Part shown: positions 37,885 to 47,302 of the stretch, in pieces
Position numbering within the stretch: position 1 is the first letter of the stretch
Layout: each line of letters opens with the position of its first letter
Source of the DNA: JAZDPK01 sp043797615
GTDB taxonomy: Bacteria; Patescibacteriota; Patescibacteriia; UBA11705; JABHMO01
Length of the DNA stretch: 64,000 nucleotides
NCBI GenBank assembly: GCA_043797615.1
Contig: JAZDPK010000030.1
Location: forward strand, 17,252 to 81,251
Direction of reading: 5' to 3'
Translations under genes and position numbers: made by a program
The notes under the pieces: generated by a model
Told to the model about the DNA's origin: nothing
The model's database searches: none
Seen by the model: only the letters and a program-made list of their open reading frames with translations

Positions 37885-38889
37885 TTATAAATATTTATAC
37901 TTGTTTTTCAAATGCTCGTCGTATGTCGCGCCGAAATACGCTTTTCCGTCAGGCGTGGTTAAAAAATACCAATAAGTCGTCAGCCCAGGATAAATCACCG
38001 CCTTGATCGCCTCAATGCTCGGATTGCAGATCGGACCAGGCGGCAAACCTTTGTATTTATACGTATTATACAAACTGTCGACTTTCGTGTCGTCCAAACT
38101 TGGCGAAGCCAGTCCTTTTTTTGTAATGTAATTGACTGTGGCGTCGGACTGCAAAGCCATGCCGATTTTCAATCTTTTTTGAAATATTCCCGCGACAATC
38201 TGCCGGTTTTCATATCCGGAAATTTCTTTTTCAACGATGCTCGCCAATATTACAACTTCAAAAATCGATTTTTTCTGCCGCTTGATCTCCTGCCGCAGTT
38301 CCGGCGTCAGCTTGTCGCTGAAATTATCCAGCATTTTTTTGGCGATCGCTTCGGCGTCGGCTTGGCGGTAAACGCGGTAGGTGTCCGGATAAAAATAACC
38401 TTGCAAACTCGCGCCGCTCGCCCGATCGAGAACAAGCGGATAATCAAAGCTGTTATAATCATTTGAATATTCGACGAAATCGTTTTTTTGAATCAGTCCT
38501 TGCTTGGCCAAATAAGCGTCGATATCCTGGTCAGTCCAACCTTCCAATATTTTAATCTCCGCTTCCCTGTTCAAATCGCGCTGTCCGATTAAAGCGTCTA
38601 CCAACTGTTTAACGCTCATGTCCGTGCGCAAATCGTAAACCCCGTCGAAAAATTTGGCGCGGTAGCCATTCAGCCAAACATATATTTTGAACAAATTCGG
38701 TTTTTTCAAAAAGCCTTGGCACTGGAGATTTTTCGCGATGTCGCCGACGCCCTGGCCTTTTTCAATGCTAAAATCCTTGGCGCCGAGCGGATTGTCGTTC
38801 GCTTCCCTTGTTTCAATTTGGATGGCTGCATAGATTATGGCGAACAAAATCATTAATAAAACGAATGCCTTAATCAGCGTTTTTTTCAT
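37885..38889 (-). CDS. mltG: Endolytic murein transglycosylase MltG
   Basis: 334 aa. N-terminal membrane anchor (LIKAFVLLMILFAIIYAAIQ), a LysM-like region, then the YceG core: ASIVEKEISGYENRQIVAGI with the catalytic Glu, QSDATVNYI and YNTYKYKGLPPGPICNPSIE. It cleaves nascent glycan strands and so sets their length. Complete. Confidence 0.94.
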   Translation of the reverse strand: MKKTLIKAFVLLMILFAIIYAAIQIETREANDNPLGAKDFSIEKGQGVGDIAKNLQCQGFLKKPNLFKIYVWLNGYRAKFFDGVYDLRTDMSVKQLVDALIGQRDLNREAEIKILEGWTDQDIDAYLAKQGLIQKNDFVEYSNDYNSFDYPLVLDRASGASLQGYFYPDTYRVYRQADAEAIAKKMLDNFSDKLTPELRQEIKRQKKSIFEVVILASIVEKEISGYENRQIVAGIFQKRLKIGMALQSDATVNYITKKGLASPSLDDTKVDSLYNTYKYKGLPPGPICNPSIEAIKAVIYPGLTTYWYFLTTPDGKAYFGATYDEHLKNKYKYL

Positions 38890-38946
38890 AAAATTCAGTT
38901 TTGATTCGACTTGTTAATCTTTCGATAATTATGAAGAATGGCGCGC

Positions 38947-38975
38947 TTGACAAATCTATTTATATCAAATAAGAT
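38947..38975 (+). promoter_or_regulatory. Promoter of the 118-aa gene
   Basis: TTGACA (38947-38952), 17 bp, TAAGAT (38970-38975); TTGTTCATTAAC (38989-39000) follows in the leader. Confidence 0.75.
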
Positions 38976-39032
38976 GTGTTTATACAAATTGTTCATTAAC
39001 ACCAGTTGTCATACTGGAAAAGGAGGAAAACC

Positions 39033-39389
39033 ATGCGCGCGTTTTTTCAGGAAAAGGAAATCGGAACATTCAAAATACCGAACAATAGGAAATTGATTTA
39101 CATTCCAGATCTGAATATTTCCATCGACTATACTGATGACGACATTACGGTGTCAAAAGAAATCGGTGTTTTCGTAATGGCTCCCCTCTTTCATAACTTT
39201 CCCGATGAAATAATCCGGAAAGCGCAAACTATTCTCCGCTACAATGAAGAAATGGAAATTTTCTACACTCCCGCATTGGCGACCGAACGCCACGAAGCGC
39301 GCGAAACGCTGAAAACCATGCTTCTTCACTTTCTCGCGAACGAAATGATTGAATCCTTGAAGGAAAAAGAACGGCTGAAAAAGCAATAA
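39033..39389 (+). CDS. Hypothetical protein, 118 aa
   Basis: ATG 39033 follows AAAAGGAGGAAAACC. The sequence is soluble: a beta-rich first half (IGTFKIPNNRKLIYIPDLNI) and a helical, Lys/Glu-rich end. No family is recognised. It has promoter, SD and terminator of its own. Confidence 0.7.
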   Translation: MRAFFQEKEIGTFKIPNNRKLIYIPDLNISIDYTDDDITVSKEIGVFVMAPLFHNFPDEIIRKAQTILRYNEEMEIFYTPALATERHEARETLKTMLLHFLANEMIESLKEKERLKKQ

Positions 39390-39395
39390 CCATCC

Positions 39396-39435
39396 AAACT
39401 CCCATCGCCCAACGTAGCCGGTGGGAGTTTTTGAT
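39396..39435 (+). terminator. Terminator
   Basis: AAACTCCCA (39396-39404) pairs with TGGGAGTTT (39422-39430), then TTGATTT. Confidence 0.85.
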
Positions 39436-39485
39436 TTAAATGACATTATAGGATACAATATGCTTATAAATTAACCTCCAAAATT

Positions 39486-39914
39486 ATGAATTACCAAGTC
39501 ATCATTATCCCGATTGTCGCCGCCGTTCTTGCGCAAATCGCCAAGCTGATCATCAGCGCCGTCAAACATCAATTTTCATGGAAGGAACTTTTCAGCTACG
39601 GCGGCATGCCATCGTCGCACGCGGCGCTCGTGTTTTCGCTGGCGCTCATGGCCGGTTTGGCCGACGGCTGGGATTCTACCATTTTCGCGATCGCCGTGGT
39701 ATTCGGAATAATAATCATCAGAGACGCGGCCGGTCTGCGGCGCGTTGTCGGAAAGCAATCGCACGCGATCAACGAGCTTGTCCACAAATTGCCGGCAGTT
39801 TCGTCGGACGAATTCAATTATTTGAACGAACGGATCGGGCATACGCCGCTGGAACTTTTTTACGGATGTTTGATCGGATTGGGCATTGTGCTGGCGCATG
39901 TTATTATATTTTGA
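39486..39914 (+). CDS. Divergent PAP2-family membrane protein (DUF212)
   Basis: 142 aa with three to four membrane segments. GGMPSSHAALVFSLALMAGL matches the PSSH motif of the acid phosphatase/vanadium peroxidase-related DUF212 group, followed by RDAAGLRRVVGKQSHAIN and the closing ELFYGCLIGLGIVLAH. Family members may dephosphorylate lipid phosphates; this is not shown here. Monocistronic. Confidence 0.85.
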   Translation: MNYQVIIIPIVAAVLAQIAKLIISAVKHQFSWKELFSYGGMPSSHAALVFSLALMAGLADGWDSTIFAIAVVFGIIIIRDAAGLRRVVGKQSHAINELVHKLPAVSSDEFNYLNERIGHTPLELFYGCLIGLGIVLAHVIIF

Positions 39915-39934
39915 CAAACAATAAATATTTTCAG

Positions 39935-39962
39935 CGGTTTCACGGTATAGTCCGTGAAACCG
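39935..39962. repeat. Recurring hairpin, copy of 5947-5976
   Basis: CGGTTTCACGG (39935-39945), TATAGT, CCGTGAAACCG (39952-39962), after the PAP2-like gene. Probably a terminator module. Confidence 0.7.
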
Positions 39963-39970
39963 TTAGTTTT

Positions 39971-40045
39971 TATAATTTCAGCGGTCGTATGGTAAACCAT
40001 TCGTTGTTCTCAGGTTCAGGGCAGGCAGGGCGTGGGACCGCTTTT
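39971..40045 (+). ncRNA. Possible small RNA or second terminator
   Basis: TATAAT (39971-39976) is followed by a 60-nt segment closed by GCGGTC (39981-39986) and GACCGC (40036-40041) plus TTTT; ATGGT/ACCAT forms an inner stem. The -35 is poor, so it may just be the end of the PAP2-like mRNA. Confidence 0.35.
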
Positions 40046-40686
40046 CAATCGATTCCGGCAATCTCGCTGTCCAGCTTTTCAAAAAATTCTTTCATGTAAT
40101 TGTGCCGGTTCTCGGCGACGCGTCTGCCTTCATTCGTCAGCATTTTATTCTTTAATTTGCAGAGTTTGACGGTATATTCGCGATAAGCGGTGTCCTCCTT
40201 GGAATACGAATCGGTTTTTTCAACGTTCAAATCGCTGTTATGCAATCGCGCGCCGATGGCGCCGGCGAATAAAAACGCGCGGCCGATGCCGATCGCTCCG
40301 ATTGAATCAAGTTTATCGGAATCGAATAAAATTTTCGCCTCCAGCGATTCCGGCGCGATGTTGTTTCGAAAACGATGCGCGGCGATGCAATGCACTATTG
40401 AATTGATTTTAGTTTGCTCAACTCCCAGGTCTTTCAAAATTTGTTCCGCCATTTCCGCGCCAATTGCGGCGTGATCCGATTCCCCCTTGCTTTCAAACTC
40501 TTTCTCCCGCGCTATATCATGCAAAAACGCGGCCATTTTCAAAATTTCCAGATCGGCGTTTTCCTGGCGTCCGATTTTTTCGCATAACGAACATACGCGC
40601 AACGTATGATCCCAATCATGATGCCCGCCGCCGCTGTTATCAAAAAAAATTTTCGCTTTTTCTTTCACTTGTTCAATTATATTCAT
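40045..40686 (-). CDS. HD-domain phosphohydrolase
   Basis: 213 aa. HD motifs: GGHHDWDHTLRVCSLC (first His and HD pair region), AAFLHDIAREKE, SDHAAIGAEMAEQIL and a later SDKLDSIGAIGIGRA, as in YedJ-like HD hydrolases. They cleave phosphate esters of nucleotides; the substrate here is not known. It starts next to a partial CCGAAT word repeat at 40690-40738. Confidence 0.87.
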   Translation of the reverse strand: MNIIEQVKEKAKIFFDNSGGGHHDWDHTLRVCSLCEKIGRQENADLEILKMAAFLHDIAREKEFESKGESDHAAIGAEMAEQILKDLGVEQTKINSIVHCIAAHRFRNNIAPESLEAKILFDSDKLDSIGAIGIGRAFLFAGAIGARLHNSDLNVEKTDSYSKEDTAYREYTVKLCKLKNKMLTNEGRRVAENRHNYMKEFFEKLDSEIAGID

Positions 40687-40739
40687 AAATTGATTTTATT
40701 CGTTATTCGTAGCATTCGGATTTAAGAATATTCGTATTA

Positions 40740-41606
40740 TTATTTTTGGCAATTAGGACAATAGCTCGTTCCCCTGCCGCCGATCTTAACTTTTGCAATA
40801 ATCCCTTTTTTGCAGCGTAAACATTTTTCATGTACGCGATGATAAACTTTCAGGAATTTGCGGAACTGGCCGACCGCTCCTTTCGAATTGACATACGTGT
40901 TGACCGACGTGCCTTCGAACTTGATCGCTTTTTCCAGCACTTTTTTTATTTCAGCGAATAAATCCTTGCGCTCTTTCAAGCTTAACGACTTGACAATCCG
41001 CATCGGCTTGATTTTCGCGGCAAAACACGACTCGTCGGCATAGATATTGCCTATTCCGGCGATTAAACTCTGATCCGTCAGAACGATCTTAATCTTCTGA
41101 TTAGTCTTCTTTTTTAAAATATTGTTAAAATATTCAAACGTGAATTTCGGGTCAAACGGCTCGATGCCGTATTTGTCGGTTTCTTTGTTTAACTTTTCTT
41201 TGTCAACGATTTTGAAATAGCCGAACTTGCGCAAATCATTAAAATACAATTTCGCGCCGTCCGAAAAGTTGAATTTCACGCGATTAAAGCGATTATTCCG
41301 GCCAGCGGCGTTTTCGTCCGGAACACTGGCAACGGTTTGTCCGCTTTTCGCCAAGTAAACCAGCTGCCCAGTCATTTTTAGATGGCAAAGCATGAACAAG
41401 CCGTCTTTTACTTTGAAAATTAGCAGTTTTCCTCTTCTTTCAACCGATTTAAACGCATTGCCTTTTAAAAATTGAAGAAACTTCGCCGGAGGCGGCGAAA
41501 TTTTCTTGCGAAAGCTCGGCTCAATCCAGATATCGACGATTTTTTTATTTACAACTTTGCGCGACAGGCCGCGCTTGATTGTCTCGACTTCGGGAAGTTC
41601 AGGCAT
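40740..41606 (-). CDS. mutM: Formamidopyrimidine-DNA glycosylase
   Basis: 288 aa base-excision repair enzyme that removes 8-oxoguanine. N-terminal PELPEVET provides catalytic Pro and Glu after Met removal; HLKMTGQL holds the conserved Lys; GIGNIYADESCFAAKIKP is the helix-two-turn-helix; the C-terminal zinc finger is CLRCKKG ... YCPNCQK. Complete and of typical length. Confidence 0.96.
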   Translation of the reverse strand: MPELPEVETIKRGLSRKVVNKKIVDIWIEPSFRKKISPPPAKFLQFLKGNAFKSVERRGKLLIFKVKDGLFMLCHLKMTGQLVYLAKSGQTVASVPDENAAGRNNRFNRVKFNFSDGAKLYFNDLRKFGYFKIVDKEKLNKETDKYGIEPFDPKFTFEYFNNILKKKTNQKIKIVLTDQSLIAGIGNIYADESCFAAKIKPMRIVKSLSLKERKDLFAEIKKVLEKAIKFEGTSVNTYVNSKGAVGQFRKFLKVYHRVHEKCLRCKKGIIAKVKIGGRGTSYCPNCQK

Positions 41607-41621
41607 ATGATCAGAATAAAC

Positions 41622-41712
41622 TCTAAACCCTAAATTCTAAACACTAAACGAATTTAGAATTTTGTATTTTGAATTTATTTAGAATTTAGTATTTAGAACT
41701 TAGAATTTATAT
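41622..41712. repeat. CTAAATTCTAAA-word inverted repeat, copy 2
   Basis: AACTCTAAACCCTAAATTCT ... ACTAAACGAATTTAGAATTT ... ATTTAGAACTTAGAATTTAT. The gpmI stop codon lies in its edge. Confidence 0.8.
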
Positions 41713-43290
41713 TAACGCTTTCCCCGTCATCTCCTCCGGCGCGTCTATTTTCATCATTTTCAGGATCGACGGCGCGATGTCGGACAATAGGCCGACCGGC
41801 TGGACCATGCTGAGATCGTTTCCCACCATCTGCACGTCTTCCGCGGTCTTGCCTTCGAACTCGCGGCCGATGAAAACGCACGGCACCGGGTAAGTGCTGT
41901 GTTCCTTGTCGATCTCGCCGGTCTGCAGATTGATCAGCTCTTCCGCGTTGCCGTGATCCGCGACGATAATCGCATCGCCGCCTTTTGAAAGGATGACGCC
42001 GACCGCTTCGCCCAAGCATTTATCAACATACTCGATCGCGTCGACCGTGGCTTTAATGTCGCCGGTATGCCCGACCATGTCCGGATTGGCGAAATTGACG
42101 ACGATAAAATCGTGTTTTTCCTTTAAAATTTCGCCGATCAATTCTTCCGTGACTTTTTTCGCGGACATTTCCGGCTTTTCGGCGTAGGACGCGACTTTCG
42201 GCGAAGGAATGACGATGCGCTCCTCGCCTTCGTACGGCTCTTCCACGCCGCCGCCGAAAAAGAAAGTGACGTGCGCGTACTTTTCCGTTTCCGCGATATG
42301 CAGCTGGCGCAGGCCTTTTTCGCTCAGGATTTTCGGCAGAGTCGTTTTGATCTCCTCTTTTTCAAATGCCACGCGAACCGGCAGCCCCTTCTCGTACTCG
42401 GTCATTGTGGCGAAATGCAGATTGCTTATCTTCGGTCCGCGGTCGAACTTATCGAATTGGTCGAGAACGAACGCCTGCGTCAATTGCCTGGCGCGGTCGG
42501 CGCGGTAGTTGAAGAAAATAACGGCGTCGTTGTCGGAAACAACGGCGGTCGGGGAATTGTCCCTGCCGATGACGATCGGGACGAATTCCTCGTCGAAAAC
42601 TTTCCTGCCGTAGGAATGTTCGATCGCTTTTCGCGGCTCCTTGAAAAATTCTTCGCTTTTTCCTTGGGCAACGGCTTGATAAGATTTAACGACCCTCTCC
42701 CAGCGGTTGTCGCGGTCCATGGCATACATGCGGCCATGGATCGTGGCGATTTCACCGACGCCGATTTTATCAATGTTCTTTTCCAAATCCTCGATAAATC
42801 CTTTGCCGCTGTTGAAAGTGGAATCGCGTCCGTCCAAAAAAGCGTGGATAAAAACGTCTTTGACTTTGTGCTTCTTCGCCATTTCAAGCAAAGCGTAGCA
42901 GTGCGAATTCATTCCGTGAACCTTGCCTTCGCTCATGATTCCCATCAAATGCAGTTTTGATTTGTGCTTTTTAACGTGTTCGATCGCGTCCAATAACGAT
43001 TTATTTTCAAAAAATGATCCGTTTTCGATCGCGCGGTCGATGCGCGGCAGATTCTGATAAAAAATTCTGCCCGCGCCGAGGTTCAAATGTCCGACTTCGG
43101 AATTGCCCACTTCGCCCCACGACAAGCCCACCGCTTCGCCTGACGCGAGCAGGGTAATCGCCGGATATCCGGCAACATATTTAATGAAATTCGGCGTCTT
43201 CGCAAGCGTTACGCCATTGCCTTCGGAAGGCGGCGCCACGCCCCAGCCGTCGAGAATGATTAAAACGATGGGTTTTGGAATATTCTGCAT
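41707..43290 (-). CDS. gpmI: 2,3-bisphosphoglycerate-independent phosphoglycerate mutase, first copy
   Basis: 527 aa alkaline-phosphatase-superfamily enzyme interconverting 3- and 2-phosphoglycerate with two manganese ions. LIILDGWGVAPPSEGN (metal Asp), GEVGNSEVGHLNLGAGR (catalytic Ser), HAFLDGRDS, NYRADRARQLT, ANPDMVGHTGDIKA and ADHGNAEELINL are all kept. It is followed (43313) by a CATGCTCTAGC hairpin-like repeat. Confidence 0.95.
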   Translation of the reverse strand: MQNIPKPIVLIILDGWGVAPPSEGNGVTLAKTPNFIKYVAGYPAITLLASGEAVGLSWGEVGNSEVGHLNLGAGRIFYQNLPRIDRAIENGSFFENKSLLDAIEHVKKHKSKLHLMGIMSEGKVHGMNSHCYALLEMAKKHKVKDVFIHAFLDGRDSTFNSGKGFIEDLEKNIDKIGVGEIATIHGRMYAMDRDNRWERVVKSYQAVAQGKSEEFFKEPRKAIEHSYGRKVFDEEFVPIVIGRDNSPTAVVSDNDAVIFFNYRADRARQLTQAFVLDQFDKFDRGPKISNLHFATMTEYEKGLPVRVAFEKEEIKTTLPKILSEKGLRQLHIAETEKYAHVTFFFGGGVEEPYEGEERIVIPSPKVASYAEKPEMSAKKVTEELIGEILKEKHDFIVVNFANPDMVGHTGDIKATVDAIEYVDKCLGEAVGVILSKGGDAIIVADHGNAEELINLQTGEIDKEHSTYPVPCVFIGREFEGKTAEDVQMVGNDLSMVQPVGLLSDIAPSILKMMKIDAPEEMTGKALI

Positions 43291-43444
43291 ATGAAATATT
43301 TAACGAACGCTACCATGCTCTAGCGTATGATAGTGAAAATTAAAAAATTTATTTTTAAATAAATAGTCTGAGCTATTTGTTCCAATTCCGCTCGAAATTA
43401 CCTTTTCGCGGACTGCCGCAGATGCTGAGTATTTTCATATTCAA

Positions 43445-44989
43445 TTATATAATCAATGATTCATCGATCACTTTCGGCAATTTCTTTTCGCCGAATATTT
43501 CATAAATCGTAGGCGCGATGTTTCCCAATTTGCCTTTTCGCAATTTTGCGCCTTTCATCGCGTCGCTGACAAGCATAAAAGGCACCGGATTGGTCGTGTG
43601 CTCGGTCCATATTTCATTCGTAGTCAAATCCAGCATTTTTTCCGCATTGCCGTGGTCGGCAGTGACTATTATATCACCCTTCTTCCTTAAAATTAAATTT
43701 ACCAAACGGCCCAGGCAGACGTCAACATGCTCGATCGCTTTGATCACCGCCTTGATGTCGCCGGTGTGCCCCACCATGTCCGGATTGGCGAAATTCGCGA
43801 CGTAAAAATCATATCCGTCTTTTTTAATGAATTTCCCCAACGCGCCGGTGATTTCGTAAACGCTCATTTCCGGCTTCATCGCGTAGCTTTTCACTTTAAG
43901 AGAAGGGATGCGCAACCGATCTTCCCCGTTCACCGGATCGGCGAATCCGCCGTTCATGAAATACGTGACGTGCGCGTATTTTTCCGTTTCCGCGACGTAA
44001 AGCTGTTTTTTTTCCTTCAACAAAATCGGCAGAGTGTGTTTAACGTCCGAACTGGGAAAAGCGGTGGCGATGTCGTCCAGATCAGGGCCGAAATCGGTGA
44101 ATGCGCAAAAAAACAAATTTTTCGCCACCTTGATCCGTTTAAACGCGCCCGGATTCAGCTTGTTGAATTCGTCTTGGACAAAACATTTAGTCAGCTGGCG
44201 GGCGCGGTCGGAACGCAGATTGAAAAAAATGATCGCGTCATCGTCCTTCACCCTGCTATCCTTGACCTGCTTTTTATCTTTGCAAACAATGGACGGCTCG
44301 ATGTATTCGTCCGTAATTTTTTGATTGTAAGCGTGCAAAATGGCGTCGCGGTAGTCGGGATAAACCAAGCCGCCTTCAATCGTCAGGCAATCATACGCTT
44401 TTTTCGCGCGATCCCAATTCTTGCCGCGGTCCATGGCGAAAAAGCGCCCGAGAATGCTGGCGATCGTCGCCTTGCCGTATATTTTTTTCAAAACGCAATC
44501 GATGATTTTCAGGGCGGAGAACTGCGGCGCATCGCGGCCGTCGGTGATCAAATGCAGATAGATTTTCGTCAATCCGGCGCCGTACGCCAAATCGACCAGC
44601 GCGTACAAATGGTCGAGCGACGAGTGCGGGCTTTCGCCGTCCGAAACCAAGCCGAGCAGATGCAAAGCGGAATTGTTTTTTTTCACATGATCGATCGCTT
44701 GCTTGAACGCGAGATTTTTCTGAAAACGTCCGTCGGCGATTGCTTCGGAAATCAAAACCGCGTCCTGCTTTATCTCCCGGCCGGCGCCGATATTCATGTG
44801 GCCGGCTTCGGAATTGCCCACTTGATCTTTAGGTAAGCCGACGAACTGGCCGTGGGCGTGCAACAAAGTATGCGGGTATTTTTCCCATAGCCTGTCGAAA
44901 TTCGGTTTTTTAGCGAGTTTAATCGCATTGCCCAAAGAGGCGGGAGCGATTCCCCAGCCGTCCAAAATCAATAATAATAAAGGTTTCAT
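43445..44989 (-). CDS. gpmI: 2,3-bisphosphoglycerate-independent phosphoglycerate mutase, second copy
   Basis: 514 aa from ATG 44989. Same motifs as the neighbour (LILDGWGIAPASLGN, QVGNSEAGHMNIGAGR, LITDGRDA, NLRSDRARQLTK, ANPDMVGHTGDIKA, TADHGNAEKML) but clearly diverged from it, so this is an old duplication or separate acquisition, not a recent repeat. Both keep all catalytic residues. It lies directly after eno. Confidence 0.93.
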   Translation of the reverse strand: MKPLLLLILDGWGIAPASLGNAIKLAKKPNFDRLWEKYPHTLLHAHGQFVGLPKDQVGNSEAGHMNIGAGREIKQDAVLISEAIADGRFQKNLAFKQAIDHVKKNNSALHLLGLVSDGESPHSSLDHLYALVDLAYGAGLTKIYLHLITDGRDAPQFSALKIIDCVLKKIYGKATIASILGRFFAMDRGKNWDRAKKAYDCLTIEGGLVYPDYRDAILHAYNQKITDEYIEPSIVCKDKKQVKDSRVKDDDAIIFFNLRSDRARQLTKCFVQDEFNKLNPGAFKRIKVAKNLFFCAFTDFGPDLDDIATAFPSSDVKHTLPILLKEKKQLYVAETEKYAHVTYFMNGGFADPVNGEDRLRIPSLKVKSYAMKPEMSVYEITGALGKFIKKDGYDFYVANFANPDMVGHTGDIKAVIKAIEHVDVCLGRLVNLILRKKGDIIVTADHGNAEKMLDLTTNEIWTEHTTNPVPFMLVSDAMKGAKLRKGKLGNIAPTIYEIFGEKKLPKVIDESLII

Positions 44990-45007
44990 ATGAATATCAT
45001 TTCTTTT

Positions 45008-45049
45008 CCCGTATGTACGGAGCAATAATTATTGTTCCGTACATACGGG
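45008..45049. repeat. 42-bp near-perfect palindrome between eno and gpmI
   Basis: CCCGTATGTACGGA and TCCGTACATACGGG around a CAATAATTATTG core, with one mismatch. No T-run, so a processing or regulatory role is as likely as termination. Confidence 0.7.
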
Positions 45050-45061
45050 GCAATGAAGCGA

Positions 45062-46318
45062 TTATCCGCAAATCTCGTCTTCAATTTCCATTAGGCGATT
45101 ATACTTCTCAACGCGTTCACCTCTTGAAATTCCGACTTTCACGAATTCCGAATTGGTCGCGGCCGCGAGATCGATCATGAAGGCGTCGTTCGTTTCTCCG
45201 CCGCCGCGGTGCGAAACGATCGTCCAGAATCCGGCTTTGTGCGCCATTTCAATCGTTTTAACCGTTTCCGTCAGCGTGCCGATCTGATTCAATTTGATCA
45301 GAATGGCGTTGATCGCTTTCAGTTTGATCGCCATTTTCAGACGTTCCGGATTGGTCACGGTCAAATCGTCGCCGATTATCCGGACTTTGTCGCCAAGCTC
45401 TTTCATTAAAACCGGCCACCATTCCCAATCATCCTCGGCCAGCGGATCTTCGAGCGACAGCAACGGATATTTCCGCACCCACTTTTTGTAAAAATCGATC
45501 ATTTCACGCGAAGTCAAAATCGTGCCGTTTTTCGGCAAATGATAACTTCCGCCTTTGAACAATTCGGAAGCGGCCGGATCAACGGCCAGCATGACATCTT
45601 TGCCAACGACATATCCGGCTTTCTTGATCGCGCGCAGAATCAATTTCCACGGCTCTTCGTTATTTTTCATTCCGGCCGGAGCGAACGCGCCTTCATTGCC
45701 CACGTTCGAACTGATTTTTTCTTCCTGCAAAATTCTTTTCAAGGCGAGATAAACTTCCGCCCCGCAGCGCACGCATTCTTTAACATTCTTTCCGCTTACG
45801 GGCGCGATCAGATATTCCTGCAAATCAGTCGAATCGAACGCGTGCTTGCCGCCTTCCACGCACACCATCATCGGCCGCGGCAGATTGAATTTTTTATATG
45901 GTAAGCGGTAAACTTTTCGAATGTACTCGTAAAGCGGTATTTTCTTCGCATTGGCCGAGGCGCGGGCGATGGCCAGCGAAACGCCAAGAATGGCGTTGCC
46001 GCCGAGCTTGCCCTTATTTGAAGTGCCGTCGAGCTTAATCATTAGCGCGTCGATATTCTTCTGTCCGTATGGATTTTTGTTAATCAGAAGCGGCGCGATT
46101 TTTTTATTGACGTTGGCAACGGCTTTCAGCATGCCCAGGCCTTCAAAGCGCTTCTTGTCATTGTCAAAAATAACCCTGGCTTCATGGATGCCGGAAGACG
46201 CGCCGAACGGCACCGACGCGACGCCGACCGTCCGGTTGCTTAAAACGACTTTAACTTCGATGGACGGCGTGGCGCCGGACGACAAAATTTCGCGGGCTTT
46301 AATCGATTTAATTTTCAT
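45062..46318 (-). CDS. eno: Enolase, divergent type
   Basis: 418 aa from ATG 46318. Converts 2-phosphoglycerate to phosphoenolpyruvate. Motifs: FGASSGIHEARV, VCVEGGKHAFDSTDLQEYL, MLAVDPAASELF and LSLEDPLAEDDWEWW (metal ligands), IIGDDLTVTNPERL, ILIKLNQIGTLTET (catalytic Lys) and VSHRGGGETNDAF. Compared with the usual SHRSGETED the loop has an extra Gly. Metal and catalytic residues are present. Confidence 0.94.
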   Translation of the reverse strand: MKIKSIKAREILSSGATPSIEVKVVLSNRTVGVASVPFGASSGIHEARVIFDNDKKRFEGLGMLKAVANVNKKIAPLLINKNPYGQKNIDALMIKLDGTSNKGKLGGNAILGVSLAIARASANAKKIPLYEYIRKVYRLPYKKFNLPRPMMVCVEGGKHAFDSTDLQEYLIAPVSGKNVKECVRCGAEVYLALKRILQEEKISSNVGNEGAFAPAGMKNNEEPWKLILRAIKKAGYVVGKDVMLAVDPAASELFKGGSYHLPKNGTILTSREMIDFYKKWVRKYPLLSLEDPLAEDDWEWWPVLMKELGDKVRIIGDDLTVTNPERLKMAIKLKAINAILIKLNQIGTLTETVKTIEMAHKAGFWTIVSHRGGGETNDAFMIDLAAATNSEFVKVGISRGERVEKYNRLMEIEDEICG

Positions 46319-46400
46319 AAGCAATAATCATGAATAAAATAATTTAATATTTCTTTATCATCTTGCCCTTTTCCGCCTTGTTTTGCCCTGTTTAACTTTT

Positions 46401-47240
46401 CTATAAAATTTCGTAAGTGATCGTCACATTCGCTTTGATTTCGTTTTCGCCGGATTGAATGCTCGGCGCCGGCGCGGATTCGCCACCTCCGCCCATGCCA
46501 AAATCGGCGGCGTATGCGCTTTTATACATTACCGGCTGATAATTTGATTCAGAGAAAGAGACAATTTTGCTGAATTTCACACCGAGCTGCTTGGCCAAGG
46601 CCTGCGCTTTCGTTTTCGCGTCGTCAATCGCCTTTTGGCGCGCTTCCGCTTGCAACGCGACTTTGTCGTCGATTTCAAAATTCAAGCTGCCGATCTGATT
46701 CGCGCCCTTTTCTCCGGCTATTTTCAAAATGTCGCTGATTTTTTTCGTATCCCTGATTTTTACGTCGACCGATTGGCTGACCGTGTATCCAGTCAGGATA
46801 TTTTTATTGTTCAACCATTCGTATTTCGGATAAATGTTGTAATTGCTCGTTTTTATATCCTTTTCTTCGACGCCAAGCGTTTTGATGCTGGCGATAATAT
46901 CGTTCATCTTGGTCGTATTTTCTTTCTGCGCTTCGGCCACGGTCGCTTTGTCGTTGCTGAATCCGACCGCCACGGTCGCGATGTTCGGCGCCGCGGTCAC
47001 TTTGCCTTCGCCGCTGATCGAAATCGTATACGGAATCGACGACGCTTTGCCCACGTAATTGTATTCCTTCAGTGCGGTTCTGGTTTCCGCCGCCAAAAAA
47101 ACGGACAAACACACTACGACAATCGCGATAAAAACCGTGAAAACCACTGTATGCGGCATTGCGCAATGCGGATGCGGTTTCTTTTCAACGCGCTCGGGCA
47201 TTACCGGATTCGGCGTTTGGATAAAATTTTGATTTTCCAT
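46401..47240 (-). CDS. SIMPL-domain (DUF541) membrane-anchored protein
   Basis: 279 aa. Pro-rich cytoplasmic N-terminus, one membrane segment (VVFTVFIAIVVVCLSVFLAA, about 32-51), then a SIMPL/DUF541 domain: ISGEGKVTAAPNIATVAVGF, ...DIKTSNYNIYPKYEW, GYTVSQSVDVKI and AIDDAKTKAQALAKQLGV. The domain is found in exported oligomeric proteins of unclear role (BP26/OMP28, YggE). It sits between glycolysis genes without evident link. Confidence 0.88.
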   Translation of the reverse strand: MENQNFIQTPNPVMPERVEKKPHPHCAMPHTVVFTVFIAIVVVCLSVFLAAETRTALKEYNYVGKASSIPYTISISGEGKVTAAPNIATVAVGFSNDKATVAEAQKENTTKMNDIIASIKTLGVEEKDIKTSNYNIYPKYEWLNNKNILTGYTVSQSVDVKIRDTKKISDILKIAGEKGANQIGSLNFEIDDKVALQAEARQKAIDDAKTKAQALAKQLGVKFSKIVSFSESNYQPVMYKSAYAADFGMGGGGESAPAPSIQSGENEIKANVTITYEIL

Positions 47241-47302
47241 AAATTTGATTCAATCATTAATTATTATATTAAAGTAAAATTATTTTCCAATGAACAATCC
47301 GG

